Shown here: in pieces, positions 54,000 to 63,706 of the stretch
Numbering within the stretch: the stretch's first letter is position 1
Layout of the letters: each line of letters opens with the position of its first letter
From: an uncultured Blastocatellia bacterium
Lineage (GTDB): Bacteria; Acidobacteriota; Blastocatellia; Pyrinomonadales; Pyrinomonadaceae
DNA length: 64,000 nt
Direction: 5' to 3'
Assembly: GCA_946480785.1 (NCBI GenBank)
Contig: CAMLLD010000001.1
Coordinates: forward strand, 124,001-188,000
Notes under the pieces: model-generated
What the model was told of the DNA's origin: nothing
Seen by the model: the letters and a program-made list of their open reading frames with translations, nothing else
The model's database searches: none
Translations under genes and position numbers: made by a program

Positions 54000-56777
54000 T
54001 CAGGCGTTGATGCCGTGACACTTCTTGTACTTCTTTCCTGACCCGCACGGGCAAAGCTGATTGCGCCCGACTTTCGGCTGATCGCGCACGACCGTCTTCA
54101 CTTTTCCAGCTTCTTCTCCGGCTGGCGCAGCGCCCTGGTTTGGACCAGTAAAGGTCAGCGGCGTGGGCCTGAGCGGCGCGCGACGGCGAACTGTTTCCGG
54201 CGGATCGCCGGAGACGATTTGCAGGTTGAAGAGCGAACGAATCGTGGTCGTATCGATGCGATCGAGCATCTCCTGGAATAGATCGAAACTCTGTTTCTTG
54301 TACTCAACCAGCGGATCTTTCTGCCCGTAACCAACCAGCCCGATGCCTTGCTTCAGGTGGTCCAACGAAAGCAGGTGGTCCTTCCACTGCGCGTCGATGA
54401 TGTTGAGCATGATGATGCGCTCGTAGGTGCGCATCGCTTCCGGCCCGATCTGCTCTTCCTTCTGCTGGTACTTGAACTTAAGTCGTTCCCAAATCGCGTC
54501 AACGGCCTCTTGCGACGTGTAGCGCTGTAGCTCGAGTCCTTCGCTATCGATGTCGAAGTCGTAGATCGTCTTGATCTGAATCTTGTAGTTTTCAATGTCC
54601 CAGTCGTCGGGCGAGACATCCGGATTCAGATATTGCCGCGTGATGTCCGACAGCAGATCGTAAGCAACACCGGCAGCCGGCGGATCACCCATCAGGTACT
54701 CGCGCTGATCGGGCTCTTCCATTAACTGACGACGCAAACCGTAAATCGTCTCGCGCTGCCGGTTCATGACGTCGTCGTATTCGAGCAGGTGTTTGCGAGC
54801 TTCGAAGTTACGGCCTTCAACCGACTTCTGCGCCGCTTCGATGCGCTTCGAAACCATCCCCGACTCAATCGCCACGCCTTTCTCCATGCCGAGACGCTGC
54901 ATCAACGCTTTGACTTTGTCGCCCGCGAAGATGCGCATCAGATCGTCTTCCAACGACAGGAAGAACCGCGACGAACCCGGGTCGCCCTGACGTCCGGCAC
55001 GGCCTCGAAGCTGATTATCGATGCGCCGCGACTCGTGGCGTTCGGTACCGATAATGTGCAGACCACCAAGCTCGACGACTTGCTGATGCTCGTCCTCGAC
55101 GATGCGCTTCGCACGCTCGTAAGCCACGCGCCACTGATCGTCAGTCGCGTCATCCGGATCGATCTCGTCGCGCTTCAAAAACTCGCGCGCCATGAAGTCA
55201 GGATTGCCGCCGAGCAGAATGTCGGTACCACGACCGGCCATGTTCGTGGCGATCGTGACCGAACCTTTGCGACCCGCCTGGGCCACGATCTCCGCTTCGC
55301 GCTCGTGATACTTCGCGTTCAGCACGTTGTGCGTTACGGATTCCTTCAGCAACCGCCGCGAGATCAGTTCCGAGTTTTCCACTGAAACCGTACCTACTAG
55401 CGTCGGCTGACCACGGTCGTGACAGTCTTTGATCTCCTCAATCACCGCGTCCCATTTTTCCGGCAACGTGCGATAGATCACGTCTGAGTTGTCCTTGCGG
55501 ACCATCGGCATGTGCGTCGGGATCACGATAACGTCGAGCTTGTAGGTCGAATGAAATTCCGCGGATTCCGTTTCAGCGGTACCGGTCATGCCGGAAAGTT
55601 TTTCGTAGAGGCGGAAGTAATTTTGCAGCGTGATCGTAGCGAGCGTTTGGTTCTCTTTCTCGATCTCGACGCCTTCCTTCGCCTCGACCGCCTGGTGCAG
55701 TCCGTCGGACCAGCGGCGGCCTTTCATCAAACGGCCGGTGAAGTCGTCGACGATGATTACTTCGCCGTCTTGGACCACGTACTGGTGATCGAGCTTGTAA
55801 AGCGTGTGGGCTTTCAATGCCTGCTCGACGCAGTGCAGCAGTTCCATGTTTCCGGGATCGTAGAGATTGCCGACACCGAGCAGCCGTTCCGCTTTGTCAA
55901 CGCCTTCTTCCGTCAGCACCGCTGTATGAGCTTTCTCATCAACCACGTAATCGCCGGTCTTCTTCCCGTCGATGTCTTCGCCCTTCTTCAGGTGCGGAAT
56001 GATGGCGTCTGCGTTCTTGTACTTGTCAGTCGCTTCGTCTGACGGACCGGAGATGATCAACGGCGTACGCGCTTCGTCGATCAGGATCGAGTCCACCTCG
56101 TCGACGATCGCGAAGTAGTGACCACGCTGCACGCAGGTAGCGAGATCAAACTTCATATTGTCGCGCAGGTAATCGAAACCAAACTCGTTGTTGGTTCCGT
56201 ACGTGATGTCCGAAGCGTAAGCAGTCTGACGCTCGAAGTCGTCCATGTCGTTTTGAATACAACCGACTTCGAGACCGAGAAAGCGATGAATCTGGCCCAT
56301 CCACTCCGCGTCGCGCGAAGCGAGGTAGTCGTTCACGGTCACAACGTGAACACCGCCGCGGCCGGTGAGTGCATTCAGATACGCAGGCAACGTCGCGACG
56401 AGCGTTTTACCTTCACCGGTTCGCATCTCAGCAATCTTGCCCTGATGCAGCACGATGCCGCCGATTAACTGCACGTCGAAGTGACGCATGCCGGTCGTGC
56501 GCACACTCGCTTCACGGACCACCGCGAAAGCCTCGGGCAGGATCTCATCGAGTGCTGCGCGTTCGCGCCGCTTGCGTTCCTCTTTGTCCTTCGTATCGCC
56601 GACCGCTTGCTGCACGCGCTCTTTGAAAGCAGCGGTGCGCCCGCGTAGTTCGTCATCTGAAAGCTTCTGAACCGACGGCTCGAGTGAGTTGATCTTATCC
56701 ACCAGCGGCATGATCGACTTGAGAAACCGCTGGTTGCTGCTGCCAAAAACTTTAGTTAGAAATTTATCGAAACTCAT
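54000..56777 (-). CDS. secA: Preprotein translocase ATPase SecA
   Basis: This 925-residue motor drives Sec-dependent export. It shows [20 protein letters not shown] with Walker [19 protein letters not shown], the preprotein crosslinking region, [14 protein letters not shown] (motif V), and [18 protein letters not shown] (motif VI). The C-terminus ends in a zinc-binding tail, [14 protein letters not shown], intact with three Cys and one His. Length is normal for the SecA family. ATG at 56777; it is preceded 21 bases upstream by the TonB-like membrane protein gene. Confidence 0.98.
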   Translation of the reverse strand: MSFDKFLTKVFGSSNQRFLKSIMPLVDKINSLEPSVQKLSDDELRGRTAAFKERVQQAVGDTKDKEERKRRERAALDEILPEAFAVVREASVRTTGMRHFDVQLIGGIVLHQGKIAEMRTGEGKTLVATLPAYLNALTGRGGVHVVTVNDYLASRDAEWMGQIHRFLGLEVGCIQNDMDDFERQTAYASDITYGTNNEFGFDYLRDNMKFDLATCVQRGHYFAIVDEVDSILIDEARTPLIISGPSDEATDKYKNADAIIPHLKKGEDIDGKKTGDYVVDEKAHTAVLTEEGVDKAERLLGVGNLYDPGNMELLHCVEQALKAHTLYKLDHQYVVQDGEVIIVDDFTGRLMKGRRWSDGLHQAVEAKEGVEIEKENQTLATITLQNYFRLYEKLSGMTGTAETESAEFHSTYKLDVIVIPTHMPMVRKDNSDVIYRTLPEKWDAVIEEIKDCHDRGQPTLVGTVSVENSELISRRLLKESVTHNVLNAKYHEREAEIVAQAGRKGSVTIATNMAGRGTDILLGGNPDFMAREFLKRDEIDPDDATDDQWRVAYERAKRIVEDEHQQVVELGGLHIIGTERHESRRIDNQLRGRAGRQGDPGSSRFFLSLEDDLMRIFAGDKVKALMQRLGMEKGVAIESGMVSKRIEAAQKSVEGRNFEARKHLLEYDDVMNRQRETIYGLRRQLMEEPDQREYLMGDPPAAGVAYDLLSDITRQYLNPDVSPDDWDIENYKIQIKTIYDFDIDSEGLELQRYTSQEAVDAIWERLKFKYQQKEEQIGPEAMRTYERIIMLNIIDAQWKDHLLSLDHLKQGIGLVGYGQKDPLVEYKKQSFDLFQEMLDRIDTTTIRSLFNLQIVSGDPPETVRRRAPLRPTPLTFTGPNQGAAPAGEEAGKVKTVVRDQPKVGRNQLCPCGSGKKYKKCHGINA

Positions 56778-56798
56778 ACAGTGTTGGATTTTATGCTA

Positions 56799-57914
56799 TT
56801 AAACGCCTGGCTCCAATTGCTTCTTTATCATGTCCACGACGCTCTGCCGCGGCATGGAAAAATTCACGACCACTTTCTTGCCGTCGGGCGTCGCGCTCGT
56901 GTTCTTCATTATCACTTCTTCATCCTTGCCCGCTCGCGAACTCGCGCCGAGAGTCAGCATTAAGTTCAGCGCTTTCGTTAAGCTGCGGGCTTTGTCTGTC
57001 GACGAGGTTTCCGATTCTACCGAAGCGAGCACTTCGTTCTCACCCTGCTTCACGGTGATCACGACCTTCGCGCCCGGATTGTCTTTACTGATCGGTTGCA
57101 GGTAGATCAGAAATCCGCTGTCGTTGAGCGCGGAGATCATACGGCCAAACAGATCGACGAGGTTTTCGTCGCCGGCTTTTTTCGTGAAATGCGCGTTCTT
57201 GAGCTTGCCCTGCTCGTCCATCTCCGCCTCGATCACGATTTCGAACGGCTTGTTGAAGTCGAGCTTGCCTTCGTTCTTCAGCGTGTTCGCGTAGGTGGCG
57301 AAGTCTTTCAAGGCTTTCTTGTTGATCTGGTTCTCTTCGGGCAGCGCGACGTCGTTCGCCGCGGCAGTCTCTTCGAGTTTCTTCTGCGCCTCATCGGGCG
57401 ACAGCGGCGTGCTCGGGTTTGGACTCGCAGCCGGCGACGCTTGCGCGATTGCTGAAGCGGCAGGCGAGGCTGATGGCGAAGCAGCCGGGCTCGCACTTGG
57501 CGATGCACTCGCTGTCGGACTCGGCGATGGCGAATGTTCCGGATCCGGCGTCTTCGGATTCCACTGCGAAATGATCTTCGGCGCAAACGGATCGTTCGCT
57601 GCCGGGACTTGTCCGGGCAGCGTGCCGTTTAGTTGCGCTTCGAGCGCAAAGTAGCCTTCCGGATAGTGAAACTTCTCGTTCGTTAGTTGCACGAGCTGCA
57701 CGTCGTCACCGATGTGTGTTGCCGCGTAATCTTTATCAACAAACCTCGTACTCGCGATCAGGGCCGCGATGTTGAGCGTCTCGCGAACGGCGGGAACGTA
57801 AATCATCGCCCACACCAGCGCGAGATGCAGCACGAGGGACGCGCCGATGAGCTTCGCGAGTATTGCCCATCTGGAGTCGCGATTAACCTCGAAATTTGCG
57901 AACAGTTCAGACAT
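56799..57914 (-). CDS. Membrane-anchored protein with Pro/Ser/Ala linker (TonB-like architecture)
   Basis: The 371-residue protein has a short cytoplasmic start, one transmembrane helix (about 21-44, AKLIGASLVLHLALVWAMIYV), a low-complexity periplasmic linker (residues about 128-172, repeats of SPSAS/SPAAS), and a C-terminal alpha/beta domain (about 205-371) with DEQGKLKNAHFTKKAGDENL and KVVVNFSMPRQSVVDMI. The layout recalls energy-transducer proteins, but the TonB C-terminal motif is not evident. It might anchor an envelope complex. It is upstream of secA in the same direction. ATG at 57914. Confidence 0.7.
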   Translation of the reverse strand: MSELFANFEVNRDSRWAILAKLIGASLVLHLALVWAMIYVPAVRETLNIAALIASTRFVDKDYAATHIGDDVQLVQLTNEKFHYPEGYFALEAQLNGTLPGQVPAANDPFAPKIISQWNPKTPDPEHSPSPSPTASASPSASPAASPSASPAASAIAQASPAASPNPSTPLSPDEAQKKLEETAAANDVALPEENQINKKALKDFATYANTLKNEGKLDFNKPFEIVIEAEMDEQGKLKNAHFTKKAGDENLVDLFGRMISALNDSGFLIYLQPISKDNPGAKVVITVKQGENEVLASVESETSSTDKARSLTKALNLMLTLGASSRAGKDEEVIMKNTSATPDGKKVVVNFSMPRQSVVDMIKKQLEPGV

Positions 57915-58059
57915 CCTTGTTTGTAACGTCCCGCGGGGGTTTTTGTTCGAAGCCAGTTAGACGCCAGCCGCCGTCGACACGTTGCGAGACAGATTGTAAC
58001 CCGCGGGGTCTGCTTAGGCACTTCGCAGGCCACGCGCGCGGCGGCTAGAATGTACCCAA

Positions 58060-58869
58060 ATGCGCAAAAATCGTTGGGGGAAAGGCCCCAGAAACCGCTC
58101 GCACCGGCCGGAGCGAAGACCGAGGGAAACAAACGCGCTGCCGCCGCCTTTGTCGCACTCTCGCGAGGTCAAGCGACTGCTCCACGGCATCGGCACGCCG
58201 CCAGCCGCGCCGTTCAAACCCGATCAGTTTCAACTCGAAGCGCTCGCGATGCTCGAGTATGAGGACGTGCTCGTCACGGCGCCGACCGGCAGCGGCAAGA
58301 CGTGGATTGCGCGCGAGGAGATCCGGCGGTTGCTGGATGCGGGCAAACGCGCGTGGTACACGACGCCTTTGAAGGCGCTCACGAATTCGAAATACCAGGA
58401 GTTCAGCGACGAGTTCGGCGCGGAGCGAGTCGGCATTCTGACCGGGGATCGGAAAGAGAACTCGGATGCGCCGTTGATCGTCGGCACGACCGAGATCTAT
58501 CGCAACCAACTTTTCGACTCGTTACGCACCGGCAGCGAAGTCGATTCCGATCTCGTCGTGCTTGATGAAGCACACTATCTCGCGGACGAAGAGCGCGGGC
58601 ACGTTTGGGAAGAAGCGATCATCCTGACGCCGCCGCGCATTCGGTTGCTGCTGTTGTCGGCGACGATCGGAAACGCGGGCGACTTCGCGACGTGGTTGGA
58701 AGAAGTGCGCGGCGTGCGTTGCGGCGTGATAACTGGTCCCGGCAAGCGCCCGGTGCCGCTGCGTTCGGCGGTGTTGTTGCCCGATCGGAAACTGCTCGCG
58801 TTGATCGATGAAAGCGGAAGAGTGAATCCGGAGATCTCACGGCTCATACATGAAGCTGCGAATGCCTGA
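58060..58869 (+). CDS. Ski2-like DEAD/DEAH helicase, N-terminal part (RecA1), interrupted
   Basis: The 269-residue product has a basic start, then helicase motif I TAPTGSGKTWIA (residues about 73-84), TTPLKALTNSKYQE, motif II LDEAHYLADEE and motif III LLLSATIGNAG. It stops at a TGA at 58867-58869. The second RecA domain is found in the frame beginning at 58850, one base later in phase. Thus this gene seems to be one helicase broken by a frameshift, or a two-subunit helicase. Full-length relatives are single proteins of about 880 residues. ATG at 58060. Confidence 0.8.
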   Translation: MRKNRWGKGPRNRSHRPERRPRETNALPPPLSHSREVKRLLHGIGTPPAAPFKPDQFQLEALAMLEYEDVLVTAPTGSGKTWIAREEIRRLLDAGKRAWYTTPLKALTNSKYQEFSDEFGAERVGILTGDRKENSDAPLIVGTTEIYRNQLFDSLRTGSEVDSDLVVLDEAHYLADEERGHVWEEAIILTPPRIRLLLLSATIGNAGDFATWLEEVRGVRCGVITGPGKRPVPLRSAVLLPDRKLLALIDESGRVNPEISRLIHEAANA

Positions 58870-60715
58870 AATGCCACCGGCGACGTTGCTGTCGTCGTTG
58901 GAAGGTTACAACCTGTTGCCGGCAATCGTGTTCATGCCGACGCGCCGTCGCTGCGACAAAGCGGCGTCGGAAGCGGCGCTCGCGCGGCCAACAGGAAACG
59001 ATCGCCGGCGCGAGGCGCGACGCGAGTTCATGCGCTCGTTTGTCGAGCAGCATCCGGAAGTGCGCGGGCATCGTCACTGGGACACGATCATTCGCGGCGG
59101 CGTGGCGTCGCATCACGCGGGCCACATTCCGGCGTGGAAGCTCGTGATCGAAAGACTGATGAGCGCCGGATTGCTCGACGCGATCTTCGCGACCGCGACG
59201 GTCGCTGCGGGTGTTGATTTTCCGGCGCGCAGCGTCGTGTTGACCGGCGCGGACGCCCGCACTGCGAGCGGTTGGCGTCCACTGTCGGCTTCCGAATTAC
59301 AACAGATGACCGGACGCGCCGGACGCCGCGGTCGCGACAACGTCGGGTTCGTCATCGCCGCTCCAGGCCTGCACCAGGATCCGTTGCGCATCGCGCAACT
59401 ACTGCGGGCCGCGCCCGATCCGCTGGTGAGTAATTTCCGCGCGACGTACACGACGCTGCTAAACCTGCTCGACGCATTCGGCACGTTCGCGCAGGTTCGT
59501 GAGATTGCGGAACGCAGCTTCGCGCATCGTGATTCAGTCCGCAAGCTGATCCAACTCGAAAAGACACGCGAAGCAAGTACGCAAAAAATCGAAGCAGCAT
59601 TCAAAGAGGCCGGTTGCGATCTGCCGGTCTCGACCGTGCTCGGTCTCGAACGTCTCATCGGCGCGCGCGCACGTTTACAGGAAGCGAAACCGCAAACACG
59701 CGCGGAAGTTTTTTCGCGTTGGCTCCAGGACGTCGTGAAGCCGGGACGCGTCGTCGGCGTCGGCCGCAGCGGACGCCGGCTCGTAATGGTCACGGAATAC
59801 CGCGACGGCAACATTCGCGGCGTGCGCGAAGACGGCAGCAGCGCGAGCTTTCCGCAGGAACGAATCGGGCGCGTGTATTCGCCCATCTATCGTCTGCGCG
59901 AACACGACATCGAAAGCGCTTTCGAAGAAATTCACGAACGCGGCCGTGAGCTTGTGTTACACGAGCCGCGTCTGCGCGACGTTTACGAAGAGGAAACTGA
60001 CGCGCTGAAAATTCTCGACGATAGCATCGAGAATCTTCTGCCGCCGCACATCGCGGGCCCGGATCGCGAACGCTGCACGCAATTGCTTTGGGAACTCCAC
60101 GAAACTGCCGAAGATTACGAACGCGCCGCGCGCCAGATCAATGCGCTGCGTGAAGAAGTCTGGCTGCCGTTCGAACAACGCGCGAAAGTGCTTTCGGTTT
60201 TTGGTTATCTCGATTTCGCAGCAGAAAAAGTAACCGAACGCGGCCGCTGGCTAGCCGACCTGCACGTCGATCGGCCGCTGCTCGTCGGTGAAGCGCTCGA
60301 AAGCGGACTCTTCAATGCGCTCGATCTCAAACAACTCGCGGGCATCATGGCGGCGCTCACCGCGGACGAAGAGCGCGACTACGGCGACCTCGAGTTGGGC
60401 GATGACATCATCACTTCGCTTTCACGCTTCGAAGACGTCGGCTTCAAAGTCTCCGGTGAAGAATGGAAATACGGCATCGAGCCCGCGCCCGAGCTCAACT
60501 TCTCGGCGGCGGGCGCGGCGGTGCTTTGGGCCGATGGCGTTGCGTGGTCCGAAGTCGTGCGGCAGACACGCGCCGAAGAAGGCGATCTGTTTCGCATGTT
60601 CTCGCGCACGGGCGAGGCGCTGCTGCAAATCGCCGGCTTGCGCCGCACGCATCCGCAGGCCGCGCAGATGGCGGCGACTGCGGCCGAGGTAGTTCTGCGC
60701 GAGCCAATTCGCTAG
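58850..60715 (+). CDS. Ski2-like helicase, C-terminal part (RecA2 and accessory domains), other frame
   Basis: The 621-residue frame starts at ATG 58850 (later ATGs at 58862 and 58871) and contains helicase motifs of the second RecA domain: AIVFMPTRRRCDKAA, GGVASHHAGHIPAWK, motif V FATATVAAGVDFPARSVVL and motif VI QMTGRAGRRG. After it come helical accessory regions and a C-terminal domain similar to those of Ski2/Mtr4-type RNA helicases. GGAG lies too far upstream of the ATG (about 15 bases) for good initiation. It overlaps the first ORF by 20 bp, in +1 phase. Confidence 0.82.
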   Translation: MKLRMPEMPPATLLSSLEGYNLLPAIVFMPTRRRCDKAASEAALARPTGNDRRREARREFMRSFVEQHPEVRGHRHWDTIIRGGVASHHAGHIPAWKLVIERLMSAGLLDAIFATATVAAGVDFPARSVVLTGADARTASGWRPLSASELQQMTGRAGRRGRDNVGFVIAAPGLHQDPLRIAQLLRAAPDPLVSNFRATYTTLLNLLDAFGTFAQVREIAERSFAHRDSVRKLIQLEKTREASTQKIEAAFKEAGCDLPVSTVLGLERLIGARARLQEAKPQTRAEVFSRWLQDVVKPGRVVGVGRSGRRLVMVTEYRDGNIRGVREDGSSASFPQERIGRVYSPIYRLREHDIESAFEEIHERGRELVLHEPRLRDVYEEETDALKILDDSIENLLPPHIAGPDRERCTQLLWELHETAEDYERAARQINALREEVWLPFEQRAKVLSVFGYLDFAAEKVTERGRWLADLHVDRPLLVGEALESGLFNALDLKQLAGIMAALTADEERDYGDLELGDDIITSLSRFEDVGFKVSGEEWKYGIEPAPELNFSAAGAAVLWADGVAWSEVVRQTRAEEGDLFRMFSRTGEALLQIAGLRRTHPQAAQMAATAAEVVLREPIR

Positions 60716-60757
60716 AATCTTTTGTTCAATATCTAAAGAAAGGACTTTTATCTATAC

Positions 60758-61777
60758 ATGTCTGCTTCGACAGCCCAGCAACCATCTCCCCAACTCTTCT
60801 TTCAAACCATCAACGCACATCAGAAAACGGAAGCTCTCAAAGCCGCGATCGAGCTCGAAGTGTTCACCGCGATCGGCGAAGGCAACACCACCGCCGCGCA
60901 GATCGCGCAACGCACCGGCGCCTCTGAAAAAGGTATCCGCGTTCTTTGCGACTTTCTGACGATCCACGGAATGCTTACCAAAGAAGGCAACGAGTATGCG
61001 TTGACACTCGACTCCGCGACATTTCTCGACAAACGCTCGCCGGCATATCTCGGCGGCGCAGTTGAGTTTCTCTGTTCGCCGACGCTCGTCGAAGCCACGC
61101 AGCGAATGACGGAAGCCGTGCGGAAAGGCGGCACCGCGATGGAACAGGAGGGCACGGTAAGCGAAGGGAATCCAGTGTGGGTGAAGTTCGCGCGCGGTAT
61201 GGGCGGGTTGATGTTTATGCCGTCGCAACTGATTCCGAAGCTGGTCGATCCGAATGCTGACAGGAAGCTGAAGATTCTCGACATCGCCGCCGGTCACGGT
61301 CTATTTGGAATCGGTTTCGCCAAGAACAACCCGCAGGCTGAAGTCACTGCGGTCGACTGGAAGCCGGTGCTCGAAGTCGCTAAAGAAAACGCCGAAAAAG
61401 TGGGCGTCATCGATCGCTACAACACGATCCCGGGCAGTGCTTTCGACGTTGAGTTCGGCAGCGGTTACGACCTCGTGCTGCTGACGAATTTTCTACACCA
61501 CTTCGATCCGCCGACAAACGAGAAGCTCTTGCGCAAGGTCCATGACGCGCTCGCCGATGGCGGCCGCGCGGTGACACTCGAGTTTGTGCCGAACGACGAT
61601 CGAATCTCGCCGCCTGAGTCCGCAAGTTTCAGTATGCAGATGCTAATCGGCACGCCGTCGGGCGACGCTTACACATTCACCGAGCTTGAACGCATGTTCA
61701 CTAACGCCGGTTTTTCGCACAGCACGATTCATCCGCTGCCGCCGACGTTCCAGCAAGTAGTCATCTCTGAGAAATAA
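60758..61777 (+). CDS. O-methyltransferase with dimerisation domain (acetylserotonin O-methyltransferase-like)
   Basis: The 339-residue protein has an N-terminal winged-helix-like dimerisation domain (about 10-100, [20 protein letters not shown]) and a SAM-binding domain with [18 protein letters not shown] (about 168-185), [13 protein letters not shown], and [14 protein letters not shown]. This is the typical order for plant-type and bacterial O-methyltransferases acting on small phenolics or polyketides. The substrate is unknown. It stands alone, 42 bases after the helicase. Confidence 0.88.
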   Translation: MSASTAQQPSPQLFFQTINAHQKTEALKAAIELEVFTAIGEGNTTAAQIAQRTGASEKGIRVLCDFLTIHGMLTKEGNEYALTLDSATFLDKRSPAYLGGAVEFLCSPTLVEATQRMTEAVRKGGTAMEQEGTVSEGNPVWVKFARGMGGLMFMPSQLIPKLVDPNADRKLKILDIAAGHGLFGIGFAKNNPQAEVTAVDWKPVLEVAKENAEKVGVIDRYNTIPGSAFDVEFGSGYDLVLLTNFLHHFDPPTNEKLLRKVHDALADGGRAVTLEFVPNDDRISPPESASFSMQMLIGTPSGDAYTFTELERMFTNAGFSHSTIHPLPPTFQQVVISEK

Positions 61778-61851
61778 TTTGTGGGGCGACAATCGCAGCC
61801 GCTCGCCGGTCTATCACGACGGGCGGCCGCGCGCTCCGCGGAAAGGCTTCG

Positions 61852-63087
61852 ATGCGCTGCTCCCTCTTGTTACTTCTCTGTCTTAGTCTTCTCTTCGCAT
61901 TTCAAGGACAACGAAACATGACGACCGCACCCGAAACGGTCTACCTGCTGAAACCCGCGCACGTTTTTGACGGCGAATCGGCGACGCTTCACGACGACTG
62001 GGCCATCGTCGTGCGTGGTCAAAAGATTGAGGCGGTCGGATCGCCGGCGATGATCCGCGTGCCAGCCGACGCGAAGTTGATCGAGTTGCCTGGACTCACG
62101 CTCATGCCCGGGCTGATCGAAGCGCACTCGCATGTCATGTTGCATCCGTACAGCGAAACTGTGTGGAACGATCAGGTCGCGCACGAGTCGTTAGCCTTGC
62201 GTACGGCGCGAGCCACGAACCACTTGCGCAACACGCTGATGGCCGGCTTCACCACGATTCGCGATCTCGGCACTGAAGGCGCGGGCTACGCGGACGTCGG
62301 TCTGAAACAAGCAGTCGAACAAGGCATCATTCCCGGGCCGCGAATGATCGTCGTCACACGCGCGATCGTCGCGACCGGCAGTTATGGACCAAAAGGTTAT
62401 GCGTCGGAGTGGCGCGTGCCGCAAGGCGCGGAAGAGGCTGACCTCGACAGTATCACGCGCGTGGTGCGCGATCAGATCGGACACGGCGCTGGTTGGATCA
62501 AGGTCTACGCCGACTATCGTTGGGGCACGCAAGGCGCTGCGCCGACGTTTTCACTCGACGAACTAAAACTCGCCGTCGAGACCGCGAGAAGCGCAAACGT
62601 TCCGGTCGCCGCGCACGCCACAACCACCGAAGGCATGCGACGCGCGGTGCTCGCCGGCGTAGAAACGATCGAGCACGGCGACGGCGGCACGGCCGAACTG
62701 TTTCGCTTGATGAAGGAACGCGGCGTTGCGCTTTGTCCGACGCTCGCGGTCGCGGGCGCGAACGCGGAAAAGAAGCGCGCGGTTTTCAAGCTGGCGTTGC
62801 AGGAAGGCGTGACGATCGCGAGCGGTAGCGACGTCGGCGTATATGCCCACGGCGACAACGCGCGCGAGATCGAAACGATGGTCCAGTGGGGCATGCCGCT
62901 AATCGACGCGCTGCGGTCGGCGACGAGCATCGACGCGCGCGTGCTGCACATGAGTGACAAGATCGGCAGCGTCAAAGCCGGGCTGTTTGCTGATTTGATC
63001 GCGGTCGAAGGCGATCCGACGAAGGACGTGAGCGCGTTGCGACGCGTGAAATTCGTGATGAAGAACGGCCAGATCTACAAGCAATAG
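61852..63087 (+). CDS. Secreted metal-dependent amidohydrolase
   Basis: The 411-residue product has a signal peptide (MRCSLLLLLCLSLLFAFQGQ) with a lipobox-like LLLC pattern, so it may be secreted or lipid-anchored. The amidohydrolase core shows LMPGLIEAHSHV (metal-site HxH), WIKVYADYRWG (Lys, probably carboxylated), PVAAHATTTEGMRRAV and VETIEHGDGG (metal His residues), and IASGSDVGVYAHG with the catalytic Asp. It resembles imidazolonepropionase- and prolidase-like members that cleave cyclic or dipeptide-type amides. The substrate is unknown. Confidence 0.87.
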   Translation: MRCSLLLLLCLSLLFAFQGQRNMTTAPETVYLLKPAHVFDGESATLHDDWAIVVRGQKIEAVGSPAMIRVPADAKLIELPGLTLMPGLIEAHSHVMLHPYSETVWNDQVAHESLALRTARATNHLRNTLMAGFTTIRDLGTEGAGYADVGLKQAVEQGIIPGPRMIVVTRAIVATGSYGPKGYASEWRVPQGAEEADLDSITRVVRDQIGHGAGWIKVYADYRWGTQGAAPTFSLDELKLAVETARSANVPVAAHATTTEGMRRAVLAGVETIEHGDGGTAELFRLMKERGVALCPTLAVAGANAEKKRAVFKLALQEGVTIASGSDVGVYAHGDNAREIETMVQWGMPLIDALRSATSIDARVLHMSDKIGSVKAGLFADLIAVEGDPTKDVSALRRVKFVMKNGQIYKQ

Positions 63088-63099
63088 GACCGATGGGAC

Positions 63100-63471
63100 C
63101 TATTCCGTATTGACCAGGCGCGCTACTGTCTTCAACAACTCTTCGGTCCGGAACGGCTTCCCGACAAACGCGCTGAATCCAGATTGCAGCGCGCGCACGC
63201 GGTCGCGATCTGTGTGGGCCGTCACCGCGACGCACGGAATGTGCGCCGTATTCGCGTTGGCTTTGAGCCGCTGGAAAACCTCCCAGCCGTCGAGTTCCGG
63301 CATCGAGAGATCGACCATGATTAGATCCGGCAGTGGGTCAATGCAGGCGAGCGTCAGGCACTCCTGCCCGTTCCTGGCCTCGCGGACCTCGTAATTCGCA
63401 CCCGCGAGCAGCAGGCGCAAAAGTTCGCGGTTGTCGTCGTAATCCTCGGCAATGAGAATCCTGGGAGCCAT
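63100..63471 (-). CDS. Single-domain response regulator
   Basis: From the ATG at 63471 the protein has 123 residues and is nothing but a receiver domain: acidic pair in ILIAEDYDDN, phosphoacceptor Asp in LIMVDLSMPELDG, the Thr/Ser switch in CVAVTAHT and the Lys in FVGKPF. Such stand-alone receivers relay phosphate to or from hybrid kinases. GGAGG lies upstream at some distance. The longer frame to 63540 has no conserved start. It converges on the amidohydrolase with 12 bases between stops. Confidence 0.9.
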   Translation of the reverse strand: MAPRILIAEDYDDNRELLRLLLAGANYEVREARNGQECLTLACIDPLPDLIMVDLSMPELDGWEVFQRLKANANTAHIPCVAVTAHTDRDRVRALQSGFSAFVGKPFRTEELLKTVARLVNTE

Positions 63472-63561
63472 CGGACGTGGGTTCCTCCACTGCTCTACTG
63501 CGGGTGCAAACAAGATACCAGACCGATCAAGCGCAAACAAAAAGGCCCGTCAAAGTAAGTA

Positions 63562-63591
63562 TTGACTCCGTCAATACCGCACGTCCATAAT
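63562..63591 (+). promoter_or_regulatory. Sigma70-type promoter of the coiled-coil protein gene
   Basis: TTGACT (63562-63567) and CATAAT (63586-63591) are 18 bp apart, each with one mismatch to consensus. Transcription would begin about 63598, leaving a leader of roughly 109 bases with the dyads noted next. It is the only candidate upstream of the GTG at 63707. Confidence 0.55.
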
Positions 63592-63622
63592 CATTTCGAG
63601 CCCGTGCCCCCTGCCAGGCTCT

Positions 63623-63672
63623 CTTTGCGCAAAGACCTTGGGTTAGTTTCCCTACCTGAAGACCTTAGGTTC
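63623..63672 (+). repeat. Palindrome and direct repeat in the leader
   Basis: CTTTGCGCAAAG (63623-63634) is a perfect 12-bp palindrome. The 14-mers AAGACCTTGGGTTA (63632-63645) and AAGACCTTAGGTTC (63659-63672) are two-mismatch direct repeats, 27 bases apart. They lie in the 5' leader, so they may be a regulator-binding array or part of an RNA structure. Confidence 0.45.
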
Positions 63673-63706
63673 GTCACTTCAACACCACGACACGGAGGAC
63701 CCAACT

